Below are positions 16,958 to 24,526 of a stretch of DNA of 64,000 nt, one piece after another. Numbering within the stretch: position 1 is the stretch's first letter; each line of letters opens with the position of its first letter. The DNA is taken from assembly GCF_945952435.1 (NCBI RefSeq), contig NZ_CAMFHZ010000016.1:1-64000 (forward strand), given 5' to 3'. The stretch comes from an uncultured Microbacterium sp. (GTDB lineage: Bacteria; Actinomycetota; Actinomycetes; Actinomycetales; Microbacteriaceae). Made by a program: the position numbers and the translations under genes. The notes beneath the pieces are model-generated. The model saw nothing but the letters and a program-made list of their open reading frames with translations. It was not told the DNA's origin and made no database searches.

Positions 16958-17454
16958 GCCTCGGGGGCGCTGAGCGGGTCGTCCGCGACCCAGAGCTCGT
17001 CGTCGGCGCGCAGCGTCTGCCACGCGGCGACGAGGACGCCGATCGCGGCGCCGACGCCGAGGATCACGGCGATGACGGTCCCGATTCCGGGGCCCTTCTT
17101 CTTCTCCGGCACGAGGGACGCGACCGCGCGGGGCACGCCTCCGCGCTTGGCGTTCGCGATGTCCCACGCGCTGAGGGCGGAACCGATCACGCCCCCGACA
17201 GCCGGCACGACCCGGTGGTCGACGACGTCGCGGGAGATCTTCACGCCGCGATCCACGGCGGGGCGCACCCGATGCTCGTAGACGTCCTGCACCGCGGGGA
17301 GGACCTGCTCCCGGCGGAAGTTGTCGAGCTGACGACCGGCCTCGCGGGCGACATGGGCGGCATCGCCGACCAGGACCTGCTGGGCGCTCCACAGCTTGTT
17401 GGCTTCGTCCTGCAGACGACGGAGTTCCTTCTTGCGCTTACGGCTCAGGCCCAC
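16954..17454 (-). CDS. Hypothetical protein with C-terminal membrane helix
   Basis: 166 residues. A strongly basic, probably helical N terminus (GLSRKRKKELRRLQDEANKL) and repeated VxPAVxxxxxxR-type amphipathic segments lead to one membrane helix near 127-150 (GTVIAVILGVGAAIGVLVAA). No enzymatic motif; I do not recognise a named family. GTG start preceded by GGGAGGG. Co-transcribed with the YbaK-like gene and divergent from ppiA, across 108 bp. Confidence 0.65.
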   Translation of the reverse strand: MGLSRKRKKELRRLQDEANKLWSAQQVLVGDAAHVAREAGRQLDNFRREQVLPAVQDVYEHRVRPAVDRGVKISRDVVDHRVVPAVGGVIGSALSAWDIANAKRGGVPRAVASLVPEKKKGPGIGTVIAVILGVGAAIGVLVAAWQTLRADDELWVADDPLSAPEA

Positions 17455-17562
17455 AATGCCCTCCCAATCGAAACGGGGTTCGGATCCCCCATCTTGCCAG
17501 AGACCCGCCTGAATGGCCTGTGTACAGGGAGGATCTTGCGCAACCTCTGCGACAATGGGTAT

Positions 17563-18120
17563 ATGCCTCACGCCACTCACGTCGCCACGCTGCACACCAA
17601 CCACGGAGACATCGTCGTCAACCTGTTCGGCGACCACGCCCCGCGGACCGTGAAGAACTTCGTCGGACTCTCCGACGGCACCGGCTCTTGGACCGACCCT
17701 GCCACCGGCCAGCCGGGCGAGGGTCCGCTCTACAAGGACGTCATCTTCCACCGGATCATCCCCAACTTCATGATCCAGGGCGGCGACCCGCTCGGTCAGG
17801 GCGTCGGCGGCCCCGGCTACACGTTCAACGACGAGATCCACGGCGAGCTGAACTTCAACGAGCCCTACGTGCTCGCGATGGCCAACGCCGGTCTGCGTCG
17901 CAACGCGATCACCGGTCAGGCCGAGGGCACCAACGGCTCGCAGTTCTTCATCACGACCGACCCGACCCCGTGGCTGCAGGGCAAGCACACGATCTTCGGC
18001 GTGGTCGCGGACGACGCGTCCAAGGCCGTCGTGGACGAGATCGCCGCCGTGCGCACGGGTGCCGGCGACCGTCCGGTCGACGACGTCGTTCTCCAGTCCG
18101 TCGACATCGTCGCGAACTGA
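17563..18120 (+). CDS. ppiA: Cyclophilin-type peptidyl-prolyl isomerase
   Basis: 185 residues, cytoplasmic (no signal peptide). Cyclophilin active-site elements are present: FHRIIPNFMIQGGDP with the catalytic Arg, GTNGSQFFIT, and the Trp in TPWLQGKHTIFG. Catalyses cis-trans isomerisation of X-Pro bonds. The gene order ppiA - rhomboid - crgA - sortase - kinase operon is the usual one near the actinobacterial origin. GACAAT 6 nt before the ATG is a possible -10 for a leaderless mRNA. Confidence 0.93.
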   Translation: MPHATHVATLHTNHGDIVVNLFGDHAPRTVKNFVGLSDGTGSWTDPATGQPGEGPLYKDVIFHRIIPNFMIQGGDPLGQGVGGPGYTFNDEIHGELNFNEPYVLAMANAGLRRNAITGQAEGTNGSQFFITTDPTPWLQGKHTIFGVVADDASKAVVDEIAAVRTGAGDRPVDDVVLQSVDIVAN

Positions 18121-18154
18121 TCGCGCCTTCCGCGGTGGGCTCCGGAGCGGGACG

Positions 18155-19045
18155 ATGACGACTTCGGAGTTCCACGCGAATCCCGACAACTTCTGCTACC
18201 GCCATCCCGGGCGGCAGAGCTTCGTGCTGTGCCAGCGATGCATGCGCACGATCTGTCCCGAGTGCCAGACGCAGGCCCCCGTGGGCGTGATCTGCCCGGA
18301 GTGCATGCAGGAGCAGCGTCGCAATCAGACGCCCGCCCAGCGCAGGGCGAACCGTCGGTGGGGAGCACGATCGATGACGGCCGTCGGGGGCCGTCCGATC
18401 GTGACCTTCTGGCTCATCGGGATCACCTCGGTCGTGAGCCTGCTGGCCATGCTGCCGGGAATCGGGCCGGTGATCGAGAGCAGTCTGCTGTTCGCCGGCG
18501 GATATCTCTACCCTGCTCTCTCCAACGTGCCGTTCGAGCCGTGGCGGATGCTCACCGCGCTGCTCGTGCACGGAGGATTCATCCACCTCGGCCTCAACAT
18601 GCTCGCGCTGTGGATGGCGGGTCAGAGCCTGGAACCGCTGATCGGGCGCGCGAAGTTCCTCACGCTCTACCTCGTGAGCGGCCTCGGTGGTTCCGTCGCG
18701 ATGGCTCTCATCGCCCCGGGCTCTTCGACGGTCGGCGCCTCGGGAGCGATCTTCGGACTGTTCGTCGCCCTGCTGGTGATCGGGCGCCATCTCGGCGCGA
18801 ACATCGTGGGCATCCTCGTCGTGCTGGTGATCAACTTCGTCTACGGGCTCCTCGTGCCGGGAGTCGCCTGGCAGGCCCACCTCGGCGGAGCGGTGGCGGG
18901 AGCGCTCGTCTCGCTCGCCTTCGTTACCGCGAGCCGTCGCGCCAACGCCCGCTTCTGGTGGATCGGGCTGGTCGCGGCGATCGTCCTGGTGCTGCTCGTC
19001 GTCGTGGCGGTCGTCCCGCCGCTGCTCGTCACCGCCGGCCGGTGA
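18155..19045 (+). CDS. Rhomboid-family intramembrane serine protease
   Basis: 296 residues. A cytoplasmic zinc-ribbon/B-box-like domain (14-50; C14, C26, C29, C34, C37, C47, C50 with H17) precedes a six-helix rhomboid domain. Catalytic Ser196 is in VGASGAIFG and His242 in QAHLGG; H139, H144 and N148 form the usual HxxxxHxxxN oxyanion region. Cleaves membrane-bound proteins; substrate unknown. Follows ppiA after 34 bp and is probably co-transcribed. Confidence 0.9.
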   Translation: MTTSEFHANPDNFCYRHPGRQSFVLCQRCMRTICPECQTQAPVGVICPECMQEQRRNQTPAQRRANRRWGARSMTAVGGRPIVTFWLIGITSVVSLLAMLPGIGPVIESSLLFAGGYLYPALSNVPFEPWRMLTALLVHGGFIHLGLNMLALWMAGQSLEPLIGRAKFLTLYLVSGLGGSVAMALIAPGSSTVGASGAIFGLFVALLVIGRHLGANIVGILVVLVINFVYGLLVPGVAWQAHLGGAVAGALVSLAFVTASRRANARFWWIGLVAAIVLVLLVVVAVVPPLLVTAGR

Positions 19046-19103
19046 CCGGCCGGGGCGCCGCGCGCGTCCCCCGGAATGCGATGAATGACACCCGTGTAAT
19101 TCT

Positions 19104-19183
19104 CCCCAGCTGGGGACAGATCTGTGGATAACTCGGCATCCCGGTGTGCATATCCGAGTGTGACTGGGGATAACTGGGGATAA
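19104..19183. repeat. Cluster of DnaA-box-like 9-mers beside a palindrome
   Basis: TGTGGATAA, an exact DnaA box on this strand, is at 19123-19131. Two one-mismatch copies TGGGGATAA follow at 19165-19173 and 19175-19183. Spacings of 42 and 10 bp keep all three on about the same face of the helix. A 12-bp perfect palindrome CCCCAGCTGGGG (19104-19115) lies just upstream. The region is non-coding, between two convergent genes. Confidence 0.6.
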
Positions 19184-19216
19184 CTGCACCGCTTCGTTCC
19201 CCTCCCCACAGCGCTG

Positions 19217-19279
19217 TTCCCTCCCCTGAATCACGCCAATGCGGGGAGGGAAAGACGACACGGGGAGGGAAAGTCGTGA
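19217..19279. repeat. Inverted plus direct GGGGAGGGAA repeats
   Basis: TTCCCTCCCC (19217-19226) is inverted against GGGGAGGGAA (19243-19252), forming a 10-bp stem. GGGGAGGGAAAG then recurs at 19262-19273, a 19-bp direct repeat of 19243-19254. May act as a transcript end between the convergent rhomboid and 19292-19639 genes, but the extra direct copy is not explained by that. Confidence 0.5.
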
Positions 19280-19291
19280 CCTCGTCGGGGA

Positions 19292-19639
19292 TCAGCGACC
19301 GTCGATCAGGGCGAGCAGGCTCTGGGCTGCGGCGGCGATGGAGGCGTGGTCGTGCTGCGCGGCTCGCTCCTCCACGGCGACGACGCCCGCGCGGTCGACG
19401 CGTGCGAAGTCGCCGTAGGGGAACGAGTACGCCCTCTTGGTCCGGGGATCCGCCGCCGGGTCGACCCCGAGATGCCATTCCGCATAGGCCGGCCAGCCGT
19501 GCGCCTCGATGAACGCGTTCTCCTGGGCCGTATCCGGCTGCTCGGCCGACCATTCGCCGTGATCGTTGCGGGTGACGTGGCCGTCTCGGATGAGGGCGGT
19601 CGCGTGGTCGAGGGCCTTCTGATTGAGTACGGTCGCCAT
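19292..19639 (-). CDS. Hypothetical protein
   Basis: 115 residues, soluble and acidic, with no known motif. Text such as VLNQKALDHATALIRDGHV and AYAEWHLGVD...KRAYSFPYGDFARVDRAGVVA resembles a small protein often annotated as hypothetical in Microbacteriaceae. Good coding character, and a plausible ATG. Lies between the DnaA-box-like cluster and the crgA terminator. No function proposed. Confidence 0.65.
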   Translation of the reverse strand: MATVLNQKALDHATALIRDGHVTRNDHGEWSAEQPDTAQENAFIEAHGWPAYAEWHLGVDPAADPRTKRAYSFPYGDFARVDRAGVVAVEERAAQHDHASIAAAAQSLLALIDGR

Positions 19640-19710
19640 GACGTCACGCTAAGCCCTTCCCGGGCCGGCGGCAACGCCCCGAGAACGAGGATTCGCGCCG
19701 GCAGGACGAG

Positions 19711-19742
19711 GAACGCCCCCGTCGGGAGCGACGAGGGCGTTC
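19711..19742 (-). terminator. Hairpin terminator downstream of crgA
   Basis: GAACGCCCCCGTCG (19711-19724) pairs with CGACGAGGGCGTTC (19729-19742) with one mismatch and a GGAG loop. It sits 20 bp beyond the crgA stop. There is no T-run. Confidence 0.6.
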
Positions 19743-19762
19743 GACCCGCGGAGTGCGGGACG

Positions 19763-20002
19763 TCAGCGCCAGCGAGTGGTCATCAGGAAGCCGATCAGGG
19801 CGATGCCCAGTCCGATCAGCAGGTTCCACGACTGCAGACCAGGGATCGGGTACTGCATGCCGGTGATGTAGAACACGAGGATCCAGACGAGGCCCAGCAG
19901 CATGAAGCCGATCATGACCGGCTTGAACCAGACGGCGTTCGGGGCGGCGCCGGCGTCGGGCTTCTCGACGACGTCTTCTTCGGGCTTGCGGGATCGTGCC
20001 AT
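19763..20002 (-). CDS. crgA: Cell division protein CrgA
   Basis: 79 residues: an acidic/basic cytoplasmic start (ARSRKPEEDVVEKPD), then two membrane helices (about 29-50 and 59-76) separated by a short QYPIPGLQSWN loop, the CrgA pattern. CrgA helps recruit the divisome and links it to peptidoglycan synthesis in actinobacteria. Start 20002 is used rather than the ATG at 20008 because TAGACT (20014-20009) ends 6 nt before it. The promoter region is shared with the divergent sortase gene. Confidence 0.9.
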   Translation of the reverse strand: MARSRKPEEDVVEKPDAGAAPNAVWFKPVMIGFMLLGLVWILVFYITGMQYPIPGLQSWNLLIGLGIALIGFLMTTRWR

Positions 20003-20055
20003 GCGCATAGTCTACCGATCAGGTTCCTGCGCATCGAGATCGATAAGATCGCGGG

Positions 20056-20841
20056 ATGACCGACGCCGTGGCCGCCCCCGCGCGTCGTCGTGGGCGGCGC
20101 CGCGCCCCGCGACGACGGGCGACGTTCGGCAGCGTCCTGGGAGAACTGCTGCTCACCGCCGGCGTCGTCGTGCTGCTGTACGTGGCCTGGCAGATGTGGA
20201 TCGGCGACGTCATCCTGAGCGCCGCCGCGAACGACCGTGGCCAGGCGATCAGCCGGGAGTGGGCGAAGGAGCCGGCGCCGTCGTTGCCCGCGATCGCGCC
20301 GGGAACGGGAACCGCGACGGTGCCCGCGTGGTACGAACCCCCGGTGATGACGCCCCCGCAGAACGGCGTCCCGTGGGGCGCGCAGATGCACGTGCCGCGG
20401 TGGGGATCCGACTACAACGTCCAGATCGCCGGAGGCGTGACCCGCCCCGATACGCTCGACCACGGCTGGATCGGCGTGTACCCCAACTCCGGGATGCCCG
20501 GCCAGGTGGGCAACTTCACCATGGCCGCGCACCGCACCACCTGGGGCAAGCCGTTCAACCAGCTCGACAAGCTCCACGTCGGCGACGCGATCGTGATCGA
20601 GACGCCGCAAGGGTGGTACACCTATCGCTTCCGCACCCTGGAGTACGTCACCCCGCAGAGCGTGGACGTGCTCTTCTCGGTGCCGCAGGAGCCCGGCGTC
20701 GCCGACGGCGGGCGGTACATCACGCTCACGGCCTGCTCGCCGCTGTACTCCCTCGCCGAGCGCATCGTCGCGTACGGGGTGTTCGACTCGTTCCAGCCGC
20801 GCGCGCTCGGCGCCCCGGCTTCGTTGAAGGCGGTGGGCTGA
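20056..20841 (+). CDS. Class E sortase
   Basis: 261 residues. An Arg-rich cytoplasmic start, one membrane anchor (about 27-50), a Pro/Ala linker, then a sortase beta-barrel. Catalytic residues: His159 in MAAHRTTWG, Cys227 in TLTACSPLYS and Arg236 in AERIV. It would attach secreted proteins with an LPxTG/LAxTG-like signal to the cell wall or act on pilin-type substrates; no substrate gene is visible in the window. TAAGAT (20044-20049) is 6 nt before the ATG. Confidence 0.88.
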   Translation: MTDAVAAPARRRGRRRAPRRRATFGSVLGELLLTAGVVVLLYVAWQMWIGDVILSAAANDRGQAISREWAKEPAPSLPAIAPGTGTATVPAWYEPPVMTPPQNGVPWGAQMHVPRWGSDYNVQIAGGVTRPDTLDHGWIGVYPNSGMPGQVGNFTMAAHRTTWGKPFNQLDKLHVGDAIVIETPQGWYTYRFRTLEYVTPQSVDVLFSVPQEPGVADGGRYITLTACSPLYSLAERIVAYGVFDSFQPRALGAPASLKAVG

Positions 20842-21014
20842 TGTACGCGGCGCTATGGCGGATCCTTCCCGGCCCGTGGTGGGTGCGGCTGCTCATCGTG
20901 CTCGTCGTGATCTCGGCGATCCTGTACGGGCTGTTCTTCTACGTGTTCCCGTGGGTGAGCCCGCTCATCTCGCCCGGCGACGTGAGCATCGAGCCCTCGC
21001 CGACCGCGAGCTGA
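20841..21014 (+). CDS. Small membrane protein downstream of the sortase
   Basis: 57 residues: a short start with YAALWRILPGPWWVRLL, one or two hydrophobic helices (about 14-45) and a Ser/Pro tail. The ATG overlaps the sortase stop (TGATG), so the two are translationally coupled. Similar tiny proteins accompany class E sortases in other actinobacteria. Function unknown; 16 bp separate its end from that of pknB, which converges. Confidence 0.65.
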   Translation: MYAALWRILPGPWWVRLLIVLVVISAILYGLFFYVFPWVSPLISPGDVSIEPSPTAS

Positions 21015-21030
21015 TCCCGGTCGCGCCGCT

Positions 21031-22746
21031 CTACTTGCCCGTGCAGTAGATGAGGTCGACGGTGGACTGCACCGGGACGTCACCGGGTGCGACGGACATC
21101 GCCGCCACGGTCTTGGGGTCCGTCGCCTTGCAGTCGGGCTTCGCCACGGGGTTGGCGGTCAGGCCGAGCTGCTGCAACGCCTGGGTCGCCGAATCCAGCG
21201 TCCACCCCGTGAGGTCGTTCACTGTCACGACACCGCTCGCGACGACCAGGTCGACGCTGGTGCCGGACTGCACCTCGGTTCCGGCGGCGATGCTCGTCGA
21301 CAGGACCACGTCGTGCGCGGTCTGCGGATCGTTCGTCTGGCTCACCGATCCCAGTTGCAGGCCGGCCTTGCTGAGCGCGTCCTTCGCCGCCGCCTGACTG
21401 AGCCCGACGAGCGTCGGCACGGTGCTCTTCGCCGCACCGGACGAGACGTAGACCGTCACGGACTGGCCCTTGTCGAGCTGCGATCCCGCGCTCGGATCCG
21501 TGCTGATCACGGTCCCTGCGGCGATCTTCGCGTCGGACTGGTCGATGCGGATCGGTCTCAGATCCAGTCCGTTCAGCTTGGCGGCCGCGGCGTCGTAGGT
21601 CTCCCCGGTCAGGTGCGGGATCGTGCGCCCGGCGCTCGGCAGGTCGCTGGGGCGCATCGCGAGGACCCAGATGAGCACGGATGCGATCAGCACGGCGAGC
21701 AGGGCCACGCCCGCCCAGATCCACGCGACAGGGGGTCCCGACTGCGTGCGGGTCATCGTCGTGTCGCTGGAGAGCTGTCGCAGCGTGCGCGCGGTCTCCT
21801 GCGCGTGACGCGGATTGGGTCCGTAGAGCTCGCTCGTGATCGCGCCCAGCTGCTTCTTCGTGGGCACGTCGCCGGTGACCGCGTCGTCCAGATCGGTGCG
21901 GAACGAGAGCGCGTCCGGGTAGCGCTGGTAGGGATCTTTCGCCATCGCCCGCAGGACGACGGGGTCGAGGGCGCGGATCCGGCCGAGCTCCTTGGGATCG
22001 TGCTCCTCGTCGACCTCGCTCGGCGCCAACGGCGTCTCGCTGACGTGCTGGTAGGCGACCGCGACCGGCGAATCGCCGCGGAACGGCTGACGGCCGGTCA
22101 GCATCTCGTACAGCACGACGCCGGTCGAGTACACGTCGGTCCGCGCGTCGACCTGCTCCCCCTTCGCCTGCTCGGGCGAGAAGTAGGCGGCCGTGCCCAG
22201 GATCTGCGTGGTCTCGGCCACCGTGGACGAGGAGTCGGAGACCGCGCGGGCGATCCCGAAGTCCATGACCTTGACCGCGCCGGTCGGGGTGATCATGACG
22301 TTGCCCGGCTTGATGTCCCGGTGGACGACGCCCGCGCGGTGCGAGTACTCGAGCGCTTCGAGGATGCCGTCCGCGTAGCGCACCGCATCGATGGTGGGCA
22401 CCGGGCCGCGGGCGATGACGTCCTTCAGCAGCTCGCCGTGGACGAGCTCCATCACGATGAACGGCACCGGCTCCGTCGCGGTGCCTCCGGCCTCGGCGGA
22501 GGAGTCCTCACCCGCGTCGAAAACCCGCACGATCGACGGGTGCGACATCCGGGAGGCGGCCTGCGCCTCCATCCGGAAGCGCGTACGGAACCCGGTGTCG
22601 CGCGCGAGCTCCCGGTCGAGGATCTTGATCGCGACCTCGCGCCCCAGCGTCAGGTCGTATCCGCGATGCACGTGGGCCATCCCGCCGCGACCGATGAGGT
22701 CGTCGACGCGATAGCGTCCGGCCATGATGCGTGTGGTCGTCGTCAC
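21031..22746 (-). CDS. pknB: Ser/Thr protein kinase PknB with PASTA repeats
   Basis: 571 residues. Kinase domain about 10-275: GRGGMAHVHRG loop, catalytic Lys in EVAIKIL, HRDIKPGNV, DFG and SPEQAKGE. A juxtamembrane stretch and one membrane helix (about 338-362) lead to three extracellular PASTA repeats (about 372-436, 440-503, 507-571); mycobacterial PknB has four. It senses muropeptides/lipid II and controls wall growth and division. GTG start chosen with AAGGGGGG upstream. Last gene of the fha-pknB operon, 55 bp after pknA. Confidence 0.93.
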   Translation of the reverse strand: MTTTTRIMAGRYRVDDLIGRGGMAHVHRGYDLTLGREVAIKILDRELARDTGFRTRFRMEAQAASRMSHPSIVRVFDAGEDSSAEAGGTATEPVPFIVMELVHGELLKDVIARGPVPTIDAVRYADGILEALEYSHRAGVVHRDIKPGNVMITPTGAVKVMDFGIARAVSDSSSTVAETTQILGTAAYFSPEQAKGEQVDARTDVYSTGVVLYEMLTGRQPFRGDSPVAVAYQHVSETPLAPSEVDEEHDPKELGRIRALDPVVLRAMAKDPYQRYPDALSFRTDLDDAVTGDVPTKKQLGAITSELYGPNPRHAQETARTLRQLSSDTTMTRTQSGPPVAWIWAGVALLAVLIASVLIWVLAMRPSDLPSAGRTIPHLTGETYDAAAAKLNGLDLRPIRIDQSDAKIAAGTVISTDPSAGSQLDKGQSVTVYVSSGAAKSTVPTLVGLSQAAAKDALSKAGLQLGSVSQTNDPQTAHDVVLSTSIAAGTEVQSGTSVDLVVASGVVTVNDLTGWTLDSATQALQQLGLTANPVAKPDCKATDPKTVAAMSVAPGDVPVQSTVDLIYCTGK

Positions 22747-22801
22747 GGAAGGCCCCCCTTCTGTCTCGGCGCGGTTGTCGCGGTGTCTCTCGGGCGGTCG
22801 G

Positions 22802-24526
22802 TCAGGGTGTCGGTGTCGGCGTGGGGATGACGCTCCCCTGCTGGATCGTCTGCGACATCTGCGGCGAGGCACCGGTCTGCCGCTTGCTGTCGCCGCAGAG
22901 GGCGGTGTAGACCGCGGTGACCTGGGATCCGGGCTGGTTCGCGATCGAGATCTCGGAGCTGAGCGTTCCGGCGTCGAAGGTCTTCGAGGACCCGGCGCCG
23001 ACGAACGTGGCGTTCGTCAGGGTCACGGTGTATCCCGCGACGTTGCCGGTGCCGCTCGGGCACACGTATCCGGCCCAGCTCAGCTGTGCGTTCTTGCCGG
23101 CCACGGCGTTGCCCTGGAGGGTCGGCGGGGAGTCGGGGGCGCCGACGGGGACGAGGTCGCCGTACGTGGTGAGGCTCACCGAGGCGCCCTTCTGCACGTT
23201 GCCGCCGCTCGGGTTCGTGCTGTAGACGAGCCCGACCTGGTTCTCATCGGGCGCATGATCGCCCGTCGAGCAGGAGCCGTCGAGCCCGTTCTGCCGGAGG
23301 ATCGCCACCGCGTCGTCGCAGTTCTTCCCGATGAGCCCGAGCGTCCCGATGGCGACGCCCGACTGCGTCGGGGTGGGCGTCGGCTTCGGCGTGTTCGACG
23401 GCGTGGCGCTGGGGCTCGACGTGGTCGGAGCCGGAGCGGGCTTCTGGTTCGACAGCAGCCCCCACACGGTGGCGCCGAGCACGAGCGCGAGCAGCGCGAT
23501 GAGGGCGATGAGCGGCCAGGTCCAGGCGCTGCGCTTCTTCTTCGTCGCCGGCGTCGGCTCGTCCTCGGTGGGGATCTGCGCGGTCGTCGGCATGATCGTC
23601 GTCGCGCCCTGGGTCGCACCGAGCAGCTGGGTGGCGGCGTCGTCGGCGGCCGCGGCTCCCGCGACCCCCGACACGATCGCGGGCACGGCGATCGCAGCCG
23701 AGTTGAGGTCCCCGCGACGCAGCGCCTGCGCGGCACGAGCCACCGTGGCGGCCGAGGACGGCCGGTCGGCGGGCTTCTTGGCGATCATCGCCATGACGAG
23801 GTTCTGCACCGGGATCGGGACGGTCGCGGGCAGCGGGGGCGGAGTGTCGTTGATCTGCGCCATCGCGATCGCGACCTGCGACTCGCCCGTGAACGGACGG
23901 CGGCCGGCCAGGCACTCGTAGGCGACGATGCCGAGCGAGTAGATGTCGGTGGCCGGCGAGGCGGCGTGACCCGAGGCCTGCTCCGGCGACAGGTACTGCA
24001 CGGTGCCCATGACCTGACCGGTCGCGGTGAGCGGCACCTGGTCGGCGATGCGGGCGATGCCGAAGTCGGTGATCTTGACCCTGCCGTCGGGCGTGATCAG
24101 GAGGTTCCCCGGCTTGATGTCACGGTGCACGAGACCCGCCGCATGGGCGGCCTGCAGCGCGGACGCGGTCTGCGCCACGATGTCGAGGGTCTTGTCCGCG
24201 CTCAGCGAGCCTTCGCGTTCCAGGATCGTGGACAGCGCCTCGCCGGGGACGAGTTCCATGACGAGGTAGGCGGATCCGTTCTCCTCGCCGTAGTCGAAGA
24301 CGCTCGCGATGCCCTCGTGGTTGACGAGGGCGGCGTGCCGGGCCTCGGCGCGGAAGCGCTCGAGGAAGCCCGGATCCCCCATGTACTCGTCCTTGAGGAT
24401 CTTGATCGCGACGGTCCGTCCGATGACGTGGTCCGTCGCCTCCCACACCTCGCCCATGCCACCGATCGCGATCCGAGACTGCAGCTCGTAGCGACCGCCG
24501 AAATGCACACCTTGCGTCGGCCTCAT
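22802..24526 (-). CDS. pknA: Ser/Thr protein kinase PknA-like with large ectodomain
   Basis: 574 residues. Kinase domain about 12-270 with IAIGGMGEVWEA, Lys in TVAIKILKD, HRDIKPGNLL, DFG, SPEQASGH. One membrane helix (about 345-367) is followed by a Thr/Pro/Ser linker, a PASTA-like repeat (about 398-457) and a further beta-rich domain with two Cys that reads like a fibronectin III fold, ending in a TPTPTP tail. Mycobacterial PknA lacks such an ectodomain. Its stop and start overlap neighbours as ATGA with pbpA. Confidence 0.9.
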   Translation of the reverse strand: MRPTQGVHFGGRYELQSRIAIGGMGEVWEATDHVIGRTVAIKILKDEYMGDPGFLERFRAEARHAALVNHEGIASVFDYGEENGSAYLVMELVPGEALSTILEREGSLSADKTLDIVAQTASALQAAHAAGLVHRDIKPGNLLITPDGRVKITDFGIARIADQVPLTATGQVMGTVQYLSPEQASGHAASPATDIYSLGIVAYECLAGRRPFTGESQVAIAMAQINDTPPPLPATVPIPVQNLVMAMIAKKPADRPSSAATVARAAQALRRGDLNSAAIAVPAIVSGVAGAAAADDAATQLLGATQGATTIMPTTAQIPTEDEPTPATKKKRSAWTWPLIALIALLALVLGATVWGLLSNQKPAPAPTTSSPSATPSNTPKPTPTPTQSGVAIGTLGLIGKNCDDAVAILRQNGLDGSCSTGDHAPDENQVGLVYSTNPSGGNVQKGASVSLTTYGDLVPVGAPDSPPTLQGNAVAGKNAQLSWAGYVCPSGTGNVAGYTVTLTNATFVGAGSSKTFDAGTLSSEISIANQPGSQVTAVYTALCGDSKRQTGASPQMSQTIQQGSVIPTPTPTP

